Counted from the first letter of the stretch, positions 49,999 to 59,219 are shown. The stretch is DNA of 64,000 bases from Ureibacillus yapensis (GCF_003515775.1 NZ_QWEI01000001.1:476106-540105), one strand, 5' to 3'. The notes: a model not told the origin generated them from the letters alone. Translations and numbers: made by a program.

Positions 49999-50949
49999 TT
50001 ACTCACGTCCTTTCTCATTTATTTTTTCAGCAATTCGGAGTTTTGCCGAACGCGAACGATTGTTGGCCTCCAATTCCTCTTCTGTAGGCACAATCGGCTT
50101 TCTTGTGATTAATTTTAAAGTTGGCTTGTATTCATCTGGAATCACTGGTAACCCGGGAGGTAAATCAGGAAGTGATGAAGCCTCTTTGAAAATCGTTTTA
50201 GTTAAACGGTCTTCTAAAGAATGGAAGGTAATAACACTAATTCGTCCACCGACTTTTAAAAGTTCGATTGCATCCATTAGAGAATCCTCTGCTGCTCCCA
50301 GCTCATCATTCACAGCAATTCGAATTGCCTGGAAAACTCTTTTTGCAGGATGCCCACCTTTTCTTCTGGCAGGAGCAGGAATTCCTTCCTTAATCAATTC
50401 AACAAGTTGTGCGGTTGTTTCAATTGGCGCATGCTTTCTCGCCTCTTCAATTTTTCGGGCAATTTGTTTAGAAAACTTTTCTTCGCCATAACGGAAAAAG
50501 ATCCGTACCAAATCTTCGTATGCCCATTCGTTTACAACATGGAATGCTGAAAGCGAGGCTGTTTGATCCATACGCATGTCCAAGGGTGCGTCATGATGAT
50601 AGCTGAATCCACGCTCGGGAGTATCAAGTTGTGGGGAAGACACTCCTAAGTCATATAAAATACCATCAATTTTTTCGACGCCAAGTTTTTGCATTTCTTC
50701 TTTAACATAACGGAAATTCGAATGAACAAATGTCACTCGATCCAAATACTGCGCTAAACGAATTTTCGCATTTTCTATTGCTGTCATGTCTTGGTCGAAA
50801 CAAAATAGCCGACCTTCTGGTGATAGTTGCTTTACTAAGTATTCGCTATGCCCAGCGCCACCTAATGTACAATCCACATAAATTCCTTGTGGATTGATGT
50901 TCAATCCATCAACAGTTTCCTTCAATAACACGGTTGTATGATCGAACAT
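49999..50949 (-). CDS. rsmH: 16S rRNA (cytosine1402-N4)-methyltransferase
   Basis: An S-adenosylmethionine-dependent enzyme (formerly MraW) that methylates C1402 in the ribosomal P site. The 316-residue protein begins [17 protein letters not shown], with the SAM motif [15 protein letters not shown] and [14 protein letters not shown]. The ATG at 50949 follows AAAGGAG by 8 bases; eight upstream codons are rejected. It is the second gene of the dcw cluster. Confidence 0.96.
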   Translation of the reverse strand: MFDHTTVLLKETVDGLNINPQGIYVDCTLGGAGHSEYLVKQLSPEGRLFCFDQDMTAIENAKIRLAQYLDRVTFVHSNFRYVKEEMQKLGVEKIDGILYDLGVSSPQLDTPERGFSYHHDAPLDMRMDQTASLSAFHVVNEWAYEDLVRIFFRYGEEKFSKQIARKIEEARKHAPIETTAQLVELIKEGIPAPARRKGGHPAKRVFQAIRIAVNDELGAAEDSLMDAIELLKVGGRISVITFHSLEDRLTKTIFKEASSLPDLPPGLPVIPDEYKPTLKLITRKPIVPTEEELEANNRSRSAKLRIAEKINEKGRE

Positions 50950-50978
50950 TAACCTAACTCCTTTTTCCAACAACTTTT

Positions 50979-51410
50979 CTAAAAGTCGAAGCCAATTAAA
51001 TTTTCTGCAATTTCATTAAAAGAATTTTCAGCTTCATTGAAGTAGGATTCCCAAGTATCTTTGGCCCATATTTCAATTTTGCTTGATACGCCTAATACGA
51101 CACATTCTTTTTCAAGTTTTGCGTAATTTGCTAGTGTGGTTGGGATATTAATTCTCCCTTGCTTGTCTATTTCAACTTCTGTTGCTCCAGAAAAAAAGAA
51201 CCTTGCAAAAGCACGTGCATCTTTTTTAGTCATGGGCAATTCTTTTAACTTTTCTTCGAGTTTTCGCCATTCGTCCATAGGATAACCAAATAAGCAGTTA
51301 TCAAGTCCTCGGGTAATTACAAAAGTCTCTCCTAAATTTTCTCGAAACTTAGAGGGAATAATTAGGCGTCCTTTTGCATCAACCGAATGTTGATATTCTC
51401 CCATGAACAT
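50979..51410 (-). CDS. mraZ: Transcriptional regulator MraZ
   Basis: A DNA-binding protein of the AbrB-like double-repeat fold that autoregulates the dcw cluster. The 143-residue protein begins [21 protein letters not shown] and has the second repeat [19 protein letters not shown]. The ATG at 51410 matches the family start; the GTG three codons earlier is less likely. Four direct repeats upstream form its probable operator. Confidence 0.96.
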   Translation of the reverse strand: MFMGEYQHSVDAKGRLIIPSKFRENLGETFVITRGLDNCLFGYPMDEWRKLEEKLKELPMTKKDARAFARFFFSGATEVEIDKQGRINIPTTLANYAKLEKECVVLGVSSKIEIWAKDTWESYFNEAENSFNEIAENLIGFDF

Positions 51411-51420
51411 GCTACTCACC

Positions 51421-51467
51421 CCACTTTAGTAAATAATGTACCACATTCCCCCACTTTCCTCCACATT
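51421..51467 (-). promoter_or_regulatory. Probable MraZ operator overlapping the dcw promoter
   Basis: CCACWTT (minus strand AAWGTGG) occurs at 51421, 51441, 51451 and 51461, all on a 10-base phase. A -10-like TACATT (51435-51440) fills the one empty slot. MraZ proteins are known to bind short direct repeats of this kind. Confidence 0.65.
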
Positions 51468-51547
51468 TTTAAAGAGATTGTTAAGAACTTTTTACAATTT
51501 GTGTCCATAGAACTTTTCTACAGTTTTTGCCCTGTGAAAATAGACAT

Positions 51548-51584
51548 AAAAAAGGAGGTATCTCAGTATCGAGATACCCCCTTT
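51548..51584 (-). terminator. Intrinsic terminator of bshC
   Basis: Minus-strand GGGGGTATCTC pairs with GAGATACCTCC and is followed by six T residues. It separates bshC from mraZ. The 190 bases beyond it toward bshC show no gene. Confidence 0.85.
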
Positions 51585-51776
51585 TGCTGCGCCAAAAGCA
51601 AAGTGATAGGCGCAAAATAGTTAGTAATGAAGATTCACTTATGCTTAAATCACTATTTAATGAATAGATTTCGCTCTTTCAAAACTCTTTTCGTGAATCT
51701 AAAGTCACAACATTAAACCAACGAATCCACCGTTAGGTATAAAGGCACACGTTTTTTAAACTTTACAATTCAAATA

Positions 51777-53393
51777 TTACAGGCTAATGACATAGTGCTT
51801 ACTTGTTAGGCCCATTGGCAATGAACATAAATCTTCCACAAGCTTCGGTCCATAGCTGTTTAGATATTGGAATGGATTAAAGACCCTTTCCTGAAGGTTA
51901 TTGATTGGATAAAGTTCACATTGGATTGCAGAAAATTGGCGAATTGTTTTATCGTGCTTGCTCAAAACTTGCTGCTCTATTTTTTTGCTTAAATAATCCA
52001 GTTGCATTTCATGGTAATTCAAGTTTTTATCAATAATAGAATGCAATTCAAGGTTTTGGGACTCTAAATGTGCCTCAATTTTTTCATATTGCTCATTGAT
52101 TACCGCTTTTAAGGATGCAATATACTGTTTTGACTGTTCCTCTTGAATACTTTCTATGTATTGCTCTTTTAAAGTCTGTGCCTTGCCGTTCATAATGTCG
52201 GGAAGCGTTAATTCATATGAAGCCAGCAGTTGCTCAATTTTCCGCTCCACAAGGGTAATGCTGAATCTTGGAGCCAAAATCGGCATCTGCAAGTCAAGCA
52301 CATGGAAGGCATCTTTTAACGTTGCCCAATAGGCTAATTCTCCGGGACCTCCCACAAAGGCCAGGACCGGTATGGTCATCTCTTGCATAAGAGGCCTTGT
52401 CACAACATTGTTGCTCAAGCATTCAGGATGTTCTTTTGCCGTTTCCAATAATTGCTTTTCCGTTAAAGAGATATAGCCGGTAGCATCTTCAAAACCTTGA
52501 TTATTTCTTGTTAACAAAAACCGTTCCCCATCTTTGACATAAAAAAGGTTGGCATTGTTTTCAGACGCATTGATTGGGGTACCATAGCCAGCTTCCTGCA
52601 GGGCCAGTTCCTTTTTTGCGACAACCGAAGAAATTTGCTCATTGCATTCAATCATTTTCACAAAGAAGTCCGATTCAAATTGACGGAAAGGAACAAAAGC
52701 AGCATCAATCATTAACAATCCTTCATTTTTAAACAATTCGTTCATTAAACGGGCAAAAAAATCAGTGAAGGTTTCACTCTGATTCAATTGCTCTATACAA
52801 CGTTGATATAGTTCTTGCGTATATTCCGTTTCGCCAAAATCTTGGAAAACCGTTTGAATTAGGTTTTGCAGTTCTTCTTTTACGATTTTCGTCTCGGACG
52901 CCATTGTTTTTAATTTTGAACGTTCACTATAAACTCTTTTCTTGATTGTACCTTCCGCTATTGTATAGGTATGATTGATTTCATCCAGATCATGATCTTC
53001 TCCGGCAATCCAGAAAATCGGTACAATTTTCTCCCCAAGCTTGGCGCTTTGCTCTTTTGCTATTAAAATGACCGATATCGCTTTATGAACAGAATATAAT
53101 GGGCCAGTTAAAATTCCAGCTTGCTGGCCACCTACAACAGCAACGGATCCTTTCTCCAAAGCATCCAGATTTTCTGCCGCTTTTTCGGAGATCCCAAGCG
53201 GTTCCATATATTGGCGAATAATATGGCTAAGTTCTTTAGAATAATGGTGCTTTGATTTTAAATAATTCAAACGCACTTTAAATGCTTCGTCGTTCAATTT
53301 GTAATCAAAAAAAGAAAGTAATGTCTCATTACCCGCCCAATAATCTTGCATTAAATTATTGTTAACTGGTATTTCAATCTGTTCCAGTTTCAT
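51777..53393 (-). CDS. bshC: Bacillithiol synthase, cysteine-adding enzyme BshC
   Basis: Adds cysteine to glucosaminyl-malate to complete bacillithiol, the main thiol of many Firmicutes. The 538-residue protein has the core segments VVGGQQAGILTGPLYSVHKAIS and IFWIAGEDHDLDEINHTY and an extended coiled-coil region (about 375-470). It follows GAGGAG. It lies between panE and mraZ, where B. subtilis yllA/bshC is found. Confidence 0.95.
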   Translation of the reverse strand: MKLEQIEIPVNNNLMQDYWAGNETLLSFFDYKLNDEAFKVRLNYLKSKHHYSKELSHIIRQYMEPLGISEKAAENLDALEKGSVAVVGGQQAGILTGPLYSVHKAISVILIAKEQSAKLGEKIVPIFWIAGEDHDLDEINHTYTIAEGTIKKRVYSERSKLKTMASETKIVKEELQNLIQTVFQDFGETEYTQELYQRCIEQLNQSETFTDFFARLMNELFKNEGLLMIDAAFVPFRQFESDFFVKMIECNEQISSVVAKKELALQEAGYGTPINASENNANLFYVKDGERFLLTRNNQGFEDATGYISLTEKQLLETAKEHPECLSNNVVTRPLMQEMTIPVLAFVGGPGELAYWATLKDAFHVLDLQMPILAPRFSITLVERKIEQLLASYELTLPDIMNGKAQTLKEQYIESIQEEQSKQYIASLKAVINEQYEKIEAHLESQNLELHSIIDKNLNYHEMQLDYLSKKIEQQVLSKHDKTIRQFSAIQCELYPINNLQERVFNPFQYLNSYGPKLVEDLCSLPMGLTSKHYVISL

Positions 53394-53611
53394 AAAAAAT
53401 CTCCTCTACTATACGAACAGTGATCGATCGTTGTTCTAATTTCCATCTAATATCTATTTATTTATCTATATTTCCATTCTTTATTGTAAAGTATCCTTCT
53501 TATTCTTCAAAAGAAAATGCTTAAATCAAGGGACCTTGGCGTATGTGTAACTGCGCTAAGGACTTGGCGAAGAAGAGCCGGACCTGTGGATTTACCCCTG
53601 ACTGAGTTGAT

Positions 53612-54004
53612 TTAGTCGAGAACATATTCAAGTATACTCTGGACCAATCCGATGACCCATATGACGGTATAGGCTGCTGATAACAAGAGAAAATACAATC
53701 TCCAGACTTTCTTGAAGAGTGGAAAAATTTCCAGTTCCTTTTTATTGCGCCAATCTATGTATGTAAAAATAATCGCTATGAATAGAGCAATCACAAAAAC
53801 AAGTGAATTGTAATCCATCCCCCACAAGCTGGAAATTGAAAGAGGTACAGAGAAAAATAAAACAAATGTGGTAAAATCCGCCGCAAAACCAAAGGATTTC
53901 GCCGCGCTTTTTTTTCGCTTTCGACCGATCGCAAATAAAATGATAAATAAAATTAAAGGGCATAAAATAATCCCGCTTACCAAAACCTGAAGAATTGTGA
54001 TCAC
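53612..54004 (-). CDS. DUF3397 family membrane protein
   Basis: A 130-residue protein with about four hydrophobic segments (LVSGIILCPLILFIILFAIG, TTFVLFFSVPLSISSLWG, LVFVIALFIAIIFTYI, LYFLLLSAAYTVIWVIGLV) and a basic patch RKRKKSAAKSFG after the first. It resembles the DUF3397 proteins found beside panE/bshC in Bacillales; no function is known. The GTG start overlaps the panE-like stop by 4 bases, so the two are coupled. Confidence 0.82.
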   Translation of the reverse strand: MITILQVLVSGIILCPLILFIILFAIGRKRKKSAAKSFGFAADFTTFVLFFSVPLSISSLWGMDYNSLVFVIALFIAIIFTYIDWRNKKELEIFPLFKKVWRLYFLLLSAAYTVIWVIGLVQSILEYVLD

Positions 54005-54906
54005 ATCATTTCACCGCTTCCTTCCATTATCAAAATTAACGAATATAATGTTTGCAAAGTGGGACATTGCTTACCTTTTTTTCTGGCTCTTTTCAAAACA
54101 GCTCCCACAATTGTTTCTATTTCGGTAGGCCGTCCATAAAGGAAGTCACCCAACATGGAAGACGTATTCTCTGCCGTATTTCTGCATAAATTTTTTACAT
54201 CTTCAAATTTTACGCTTGTCATCTCTTCGGGAAAAGCCGCTTTTAATTCTTTATAAAGATTTTCCAAAAGCAATAGCGATTGCGGATTCTCGATCAACAT
54301 GCCGTTTTTCACTTTTAAAATGGCCGTTAAAGGGTTCACAAAACAATTCAATAGAGCTTTTTCGAACAGCATCTTCTCCGCATTATTCTCAAAGAATACT
54401 TGAAAGAGCTCATTGCTGCTTTTGGAGAAAATGCTGAAGGGTTGTTTTGAATCTCCTTTTTCAACAGCGATTTTTAAAACACCTTGTCCTCGGTGGATTA
54501 CGGTCACATTATTTTCACGTTGTGCTCCAAATTGACAGGATCCAAAAGCAATGGTTCTCTGTGGGAGCATAGAAGCTTCATCGAAGTGAGCCAAACCATT
54601 TTGCAAGAAAAGAAGGGGAGTTTCCACATGAAGGGTTTGCAATTGTTTATAGATTTCCTTTAGCTGTCCGTATTTAACGGCAATAATTACCAAAGTGTCT
54701 TTTGATATATTTTCCAAGTTCATTGCTACCCTAATCCTTGATTTTGAGAGGGAACCATCTATATTTTTACGAACCAGACCATATTTCTCCAGATTTTCCG
54801 CTTGTTCTTTCCTCCGCACCACTAACGTAACACGCTCATTAGCTTCTGCCAAATAGCTGGCGATTAACATCCCTACCGATCCAGCGCCAACAACAACAAT
54901 ATCCAT
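54001..54906 (-). CDS. panE: 2-dehydropantoate 2-reductase family protein
   Basis: NADPH-dependent ketopantoate reductase of pantothenate synthesis. The 301-residue protein begins with the Rossmann motif MDIVVVGAGSVGMLIASYL, has the catalytic-lysine helix region MLFEKALLNCFVNPLTAILKVKNG and the C-terminal helical domain. The start at 54906 follows AGAAGGGA; 26 in-frame codons upstream are rejected. Paralogues in Bacillales (YlbQ) are weaker than true PanE, so the substrate is probable rather than certain. Confidence 0.85.
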   Translation of the reverse strand: MDIVVVGAGSVGMLIASYLAEANERVTLVVRRKEQAENLEKYGLVRKNIDGSLSKSRIRVAMNLENISKDTLVIIAVKYGQLKEIYKQLQTLHVETPLLFLQNGLAHFDEASMLPQRTIAFGSCQFGAQRENNVTVIHRGQGVLKIAVEKGDSKQPFSIFSKSSNELFQVFFENNAEKMLFEKALLNCFVNPLTAILKVKNGMLIENPQSLLLLENLYKELKAAFPEEMTSVKFEDVKNLCRNTAENTSSMLGDFLYGRPTEIETIVGAVLKRARKKGKQCPTLQTLYSLILIMEGSGEMM

Positions 54907-54974
54907 GAATTTCCCTTCTTTCATACAACGCAGGCCGAGCATATCTGCTGCAAATATTGTCTGATCACAAAAGT

Positions 54975-55001
54975 AAAGGTCCACCTTATGGGCAGACCTT
55001 T
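54975..55001 (-). terminator. Probable terminator after the gerR-like gene
   Basis: AAAGGTC pairs with GACCTTT with further CC/GG pairs inside. The following T-run is interrupted (TTTACTTTTG). The remaining 260 bases up to the gerR-like stop hold no gene I can see; B. subtilis has ylbP here. Confidence 0.5.
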
Positions 55002-55263
55002 TGTCTCATTTCTATTCATTATAATAGATATATTCACGATTTTCGATAAGATCGTGCAAATTTATTTACCATTGGTGCAAAACTTGCCCTTTTAGATCTA
55101 TTTAGATTCCCCTATTAAACAATTCACATCATACCTCTGGATGCATTATTGCGCCGCCTATTTTTCTAAAAGCAAACTTTATTTATTTCGTTTACTTTCT
55201 CGTAGGCGACCCTAAATACATTGATGCGCTGGATTATACAAGATAAGACATTGAACCTTCCTT

Positions 55264-55659
55264 TTATTTATGCTGATGAAGATGATTCTCGATGAAACTT
55301 GTTCCTTGTTGAAGCCATTTTAGTATTCTTTCATGTTCGGTTTGCAGTTCACGATATTTTATTTCCAATTCGTTATATGCTTCCGTCAGTTCATCAAAAC
55401 TATTAAGTGCTAGTTTTAAATGGCTGCGCATTAATTGCTTCGGACGTTTTCTTACACTATTCAACATTTGGCCGTATTGTTGCCGCAATGTTTTATTCCA
55501 ACGAAAGCCGCAAGCTTGTTTCGTTCGATTTAAAACACTCGCAGCTTCGGCGAAAGCTTCTAATTGTGTTTTTCCATTCTGGACCGCTTGAATGACGATT
55601 TCCGCTAATTTTTCGTCGTCGTCCGCTGTCCATTGATCTTTGCGTCGCTTTCCATCCAT
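55264..55659 (-). CDS. RsfA/GerR family sporulation regulator
   Basis: A 131-residue protein with an N-terminal Myb-like helix-turn-helix (MDGKRRKDQWTADDDEKLAE, ACGFRWNKTLRQQYG) and a C-terminal coiled coil (about 90-120), the layout of RsfA/YlbO (GerR). B. subtilis GerR is made under sigma-E and tunes mother-cell genes; its gene lies at this position. The start at 55659 follows GAGGT by 7 bases. A CATACACT upstream near 55785 matches a sigma-E -10, but no convincing -35 is present. Confidence 0.85.
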   Translation of the reverse strand: MDGKRRKDQWTADDDEKLAEIVIQAVQNGKTQLEAFAEAASVLNRTKQACGFRWNKTLRQQYGQMLNSVRKRPKQLMRSHLKLALNSFDELTEAYNELEIKYRELQTEHERILKWLQQGTSFIENHLHQHK

Positions 55660-55805
55660 TTCTATCACCTCGCATTTTTTACTACTATATGCATGTCAAT
55701 AGAATAAATAGAATACCATTAATCGAAAAATAGGAAGTAGCATAACCATTTTCTTTCAAGCGACTCTTGCCCAATAATTAAGTGTATGCAACTATCTTCT
55801 TTTCT

Positions 55806-56576
55806 CTAGTTGGACTTATTCAAAAAGCGGTTTACCGCTTCATGATGTACATCACTTTCCCATAGTTTCGCGCATAATCGAATTTCCTCCATCACTCGAT
55901 TATACATCTTGCTTTCCTTCCATTTTCGCAATTGAATTTCTTTATAAGCACGAAGTACTGTTGGATGCAAGTTTCTCATTTTTGCTATAAACTCGTTCAG
56001 CGCTCGTTCTCCAGAATTATCAAAGAGTTTTGTAGCCCACCCGATTTCATAGAGTTGTCTCGCATCATAGGTTGTTGCATCACTTAGCATTTTCAAAGCA
56101 TAATCATGCCGCAAGCCTCTTTCAAGCAAATAAGTACCTCCGCCCCATCCACTCGTGATGGCTAAAGTTCCTTGAATAAAGCCGCATTTCGCATGACCTG
56201 CAACCAGCCGGTAATCGCATGCGGTGGCAATTTCGCAGCCCCCGCCAACTGCCGCTCCATTAACCAATGCAATGGTCGGAATTTCCAGCGTCGCTAAGTC
56301 ATATAAAATAGCACCCATCTCGCTTAACATGCCAAATGCCTGCTCCTCAGTCTTTAAACGATGAAATTCCGATAAATCCCCGCCGGAGCAAAAAGCTTTG
56401 TCGCCGCTTCCTGTAATGACAAAAAATTTAACATGATCCTGTTCTTTACTAAGAGCAACTGCTTCTTTCAAGCCTTTCATCACTTCACCATTTACTGCAT
56501 TTCTTTTCTCTTGCCGATCAATTGTAAAAAGTATGAAATCCTCGTAGGTTTCTATTTTATAAGCCAATTCCTGCAC
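55806..56576 (-). CDS. Enoyl-CoA hydratase/isomerase family protein
   Basis: A crotonase-fold protein of 256 residues. It has the first oxyanion-hole segment AFCSGGDLSEFH, the second GAAVGGGCEIATACDYR, and GWGGGTYLLERGL. Members hydrate or isomerise acyl-CoA thioesters; the substrate cannot be told from sequence. The start is uncertain: a GTG at 56576 lies only 2 bases after AAGGGG, and a TTG at 56567 is also possible. It lies between rpmF and the gerR-like gene; B. subtilis has no such gene here. Confidence 0.87.
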   Translation of the reverse strand: MQELAYKIETYEDFILFTIDRQEKRNAVNGEVMKGLKEAVALSKEQDHVKFFVITGSGDKAFCSGGDLSEFHRLKTEEQAFGMLSEMGAILYDLATLEIPTIALVNGAAVGGGCEIATACDYRLVAGHAKCGFIQGTLAITSGWGGGTYLLERGLRHDYALKMLSDATTYDARQLYEIGWATKLFDNSGERALNEFIAKMRNLHPTVLRAYKEIQLRKWKESKMYNRVMEEIRLCAKLWESDVHHEAVNRFLNKSN

Positions 56577-56650
56577 ATCCCCTTTTTTATTGCCGCTTCA
56601 ACTAATAGTAAAAGAGAAAATTTCATTTTACAAGATTTTGGCAACTAAAA

Positions 56651-56687
56651 AAGGCTATTAGAGAGCCATGGCCTCTCTAATAGCCTT
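56651..56687 (-). terminator. Intrinsic terminator of ylbN-rpmF
   Basis: Minus-strand AAGGCTATTAGAGAG pairs perfectly with CTCTCTAATAGCCTT and is followed by TTTTAG. Confidence 0.92.
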
Positions 56688-56706
56688 GATACTAGTAAAT
56701 ACTGAA

Positions 56707-56880
56707 TTATTTACTAACTACTTCTTTACCTTTGTAGTGACCACAAGCTTTACAAACGTGGTGAGATAAAGTTGCTTCTCCACAGTTTGGGCATGCTACC
56801 ATACCAGGTACAGATAATTTGAAATGCGTACGACGCTTTCTTTTTGCAGTTTTAGAAGTTCTTCTAAATGGTACAGCCAT
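56707..56880 (-). CDS. rpmF: 50S ribosomal protein L32 (zinc-binding form)
   Basis: A 57-residue ribosomal protein beginning [19 protein letters not shown] with a CPNC...CKAC zinc ribbon, the C-plus form. The ATG at 56880 follows GGAGG by 8 bases. It is coupled to ylbN in the usual yceD-rpmF pair. Confidence 0.97.
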   Translation of the reverse strand: MAVPFRRTSKTAKRKRRTHFKLSVPGMVACPNCGEATLSHHVCKACGHYKGKEVVSK

Positions 56881-56904
56881 TATTGGCACCTCCTTACAGA
56901 TTAT

Positions 56905-57438
56905 CTATTCATCTGTTTGATCAAAATACTTTGCTAAATCAGCAAGTCTTGGATCCACTTTTGGTTCGTCATTTTCGTTTTGACGAGCTACATCATCTTC
57001 TGTTGAATAACTCCATCCCTTGCCGCCTTCTACAGTACCTTCCGTATTCTCTTTGAATACTTGCATCGGCACTTCAAGCAGAACAAGTTCTTCCAAAACT
57101 GGTTTTAAGTCGATTACTTCTCCATCGATATAATGGATGTCTTCATCGTCATTACCGCGAAGTTCAGAATCGATCCAGCTGAAAATTTCAACTGCGTCGA
57201 CTTTGATAGGAAATTCAACATCTTCCCATGTTCGAGCACAAGGAAGCGTCAATGTCGCTGTCATCGTAAATTGACATGTCATTTGCGATGCACCGAAAGT
57301 ACAGTGTCCTTTTACATGAACAGGGGAAATATGACGTATATCATGATTTCGTTTCTTTACATCATCTAATTGTACTTCTGCATCTATCGGCATCCCATTT
57401 TGGCGATACTTCGATAATTGATGAATTGACCATTTCAT
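56905..57438 (-). CDS. ylbN: YceD family (DUF177) protein YlbN
   Basis: A 177-residue DUF177 protein, almost always found directly before rpmF and thought to act in 23S rRNA maturation or ribosome assembly. It has the conserved core GHCTFGASQMTCQFTMTATLTLPCARTW and YIDGEVIDLKPVLEELVLLEVPM. It follows GAGGTG and lies behind a consensus promoter. Confidence 0.93.
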   Translation of the reverse strand: MKWSIHQLSKYRQNGMPIDAEVQLDDVKKRNHDIRHISPVHVKGHCTFGASQMTCQFTMTATLTLPCARTWEDVEFPIKVDAVEIFSWIDSELRGNDDEDIHYIDGEVIDLKPVLEELVLLEVPMQVFKENTEGTVEGGKGWSYSTEDDVARQNENDEPKVDPRLADLAKYFDQTDE

Positions 57439-57467
57439 TCATTAATCACCTCGAGACAACAATGTTG

Positions 57468-57496
57468 ATTATATAATGTGTAATTTTAGATGTCAA
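57468..57496 (-). promoter_or_regulatory. Consensus sigma-A promoter for ylbN-rpmF
   Basis: On the minus strand TTGACA and TATAAT are exact matches separated by 17 bases, about 30 bases before ylbN. Confidence 0.88.
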
Positions 57497-57549
57497 GATA
57501 TTTTCTTGTCACTATACGAATTGAGTAATATAATTTAATTAATCAAATG

Positions 57550-57732
57550 CGCCTTGGCGTATTTGCGTCCAGATTTTATCGAGCTTGCTCGATAAACTTC
57601 CTTAAAAATCTGTGACATCCGCCGGAGGCTATAACTTCATTCAGTCTGGCTTTGAACCCCACCGAATTGATTCACTTTTCATATCCAAATCACCACTTAT
57701 AGAAGGTGGAGCCTTACTGAATGAAGTTAAGT
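57550..57732 (+). repeat. Dispersed structured repeat, family B copy 2
   Basis: Starts GCGCCTTGGCG, whose GCCT and GGCG can pair with CGCC and AGGC in CGCCGGAGGC. CAGATTTT pairs with AAAATCTG, ATCGAGC with GCTCGAT, and TAACTTCATTCAGT near the middle with ACTGAATGAAGTTA at the end. Copy 1 lies at 34889-35090. It fills the gap between ylbN and tmcAL. Confidence 0.8.
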
Positions 57733-57773
57733 GACTTTAAGGAAAATATTGCCCTTAACAGGAGTGTAGCATA

Positions 57774-58985
57774 ATGAAAGCAGTTGGTGTTGTTGTTGAG
57801 TATAATCCATTCCATAATGGACATTTTTATCATATAAGTCAATCAAAAAGCAAAACACAGGCAGATGTAGTGATCGCTGTTATGAGCGGCCAGTTCTTGC
57901 AGCGAGGCGAACCTGCTCTCGTCAGTAAATATCACCGCACGAAAATGGCGCTCATGAATGGTGTGGATCTCGTCATTGAGCTTCCGTATGTTTACTCTAC
58001 AGCACATGCAACCCTTTTTGCCGAAGGTGCCATTCAACTATTGGATGCCATTGGCTGTAAAAGTTTTGCATTTGGAAGCGAAGAAGGCTCCATTTCCCCA
58101 TTTTTAAATACATTCGATTTAATTCATAAGCAAAACGAACATTACAATTCGCTTATTAAACAGTATGTGACAACAGGAATTAGTTATCCGCAAAGTTTAT
58201 TCAAGGCTTATGAGGAACTTCGGCAAAAAGAAAGCGCGAAAACGATTGATTTATCGCAACCCAATAATATTTTGGGCTACCATTATATCGAGGCTGCAAA
58301 GCGGTTAAATTTGGCGATCGAACCCATCACGATTCCTCGGATTCAAGCAGGCTTTCATGAGGACATTAATCCGGATTCTTCTATAGCAAGCGCCACGGGC
58401 ATCAGAAAAGCAATTGCCGAAAATGATTCCATAGAAAACATAAAGCAGTTTGTTCCACAGCATACATTCAACGAATTGGAAAGCTGGATGGAACACTACC
58501 ACACGTTTATCTCTTGGGAAAAATTTTGGCCATATCTTAAGTATGCGATTTTGCGCAATACGCCCCAGCAGTTAAGCCAATATGCAGATGTCAATGAAGG
58601 CATTGAATTCGCCCTTATAAAAGCAGCGAAGCGAAGCAATTCATTCAACGAATTGATGAATGCCATTAAATCGAAACGATATACTTGGACAAGACTACAG
58701 CGGATGGTTACGCATATTTATACCGGGATTACAAAGGAAGCATTGCATCAATTTACAAACCCGACCTACATTCGATTGCTGGGCATGTCACAGAACGGCC
58801 AAGCTTATTTATCCCAGCATAAAAAAGAATTCTCACTCCCGTTAATCAGCCGCGTTGCTTCAACAAAAGATGATGCCATGCTTTCCCTGGATGTTCATGC
58901 CACAGATATGTATGCACTGGGGGTTGAGTTGGCAACAGGCCAAAAAATCGCGACTGACTATCAAACCCCGCCAATTCGAATGTAA
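57774..58985 (+). CDS. tmcAL: tRNA(Met) cytidine acetate ligase TmcAL
   Basis: Forms N4-acetylcytidine at the wobble base of elongator tRNA-Met from acetate and ATP. The 403-residue protein has the nucleotidyltransferase motif VVVEYNPFHNGHFYHI, then GQFLQRGEPALVSKYHRTKMAL and YTWTRLQRMVTHI. It starts behind AGGAG. It is B. subtilis YlbM by position. The 265 bases after it hold a terminator and no recognisable gene. Confidence 0.94.
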   Translation: MKAVGVVVEYNPFHNGHFYHISQSKSKTQADVVIAVMSGQFLQRGEPALVSKYHRTKMALMNGVDLVIELPYVYSTAHATLFAEGAIQLLDAIGCKSFAFGSEEGSISPFLNTFDLIHKQNEHYNSLIKQYVTTGISYPQSLFKAYEELRQKESAKTIDLSQPNNILGYHYIEAAKRLNLAIEPITIPRIQAGFHEDINPDSSIASATGIRKAIAENDSIENIKQFVPQHTFNELESWMEHYHTFISWEKFWPYLKYAILRNTPQQLSQYADVNEGIEFALIKAAKRSNSFNELMNAIKSKRYTWTRLQRMVTHIYTGITKEALHQFTNPTYIRLLGMSQNGQAYLSQHKKEFSLPLISRVASTKDDAMLSLDVHATDMYALGVELATGQKIATDYQTPPIRM

Positions 58986-59191
58986 ATCTTATAAAGCTAG
59001 GGGCAAAAAAATTCCGCATGATCTCGAAAAGAATCTGGGGAGCCATCCTCCTTATTTTATAAAGATTTGCCTTATGATAGGTACCGCGATTGGGAAAGTA
59101 AAAATTAAACTATTGAAGATTTCTCAGATGTTGGAGCTATGGGACACTAATTTGAGGTAACACTTGCCGCTGAAATCTCAACCAAAGAAAA

Positions 59192-59219
59192 AGGTGTCTC
59201 CATCATGAATGAGACACCT
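59192..59219 (-). terminator. Bidirectional terminator between tmcAL and ylbL
   Basis: AGGTGTCTC pairs with GAGACACCT; on the minus strand it is followed by TTTTTCTTT, serving ylbL. Confidence 0.88.

Noticed and set aside
53515-53600. A third family B copy between bshC and the DUF3397 gene
   Set aside because: Only the CCTTGGCGTAT block matches; the paired arms are absent, so relationship is not supported.
58855-59160. Plus-strand frame (101 codons) overlapping the end of tmcAL
   Set aside because: More than a third overlaps tmcAL in another frame, and the rest resembles nothing known; treated as chance.
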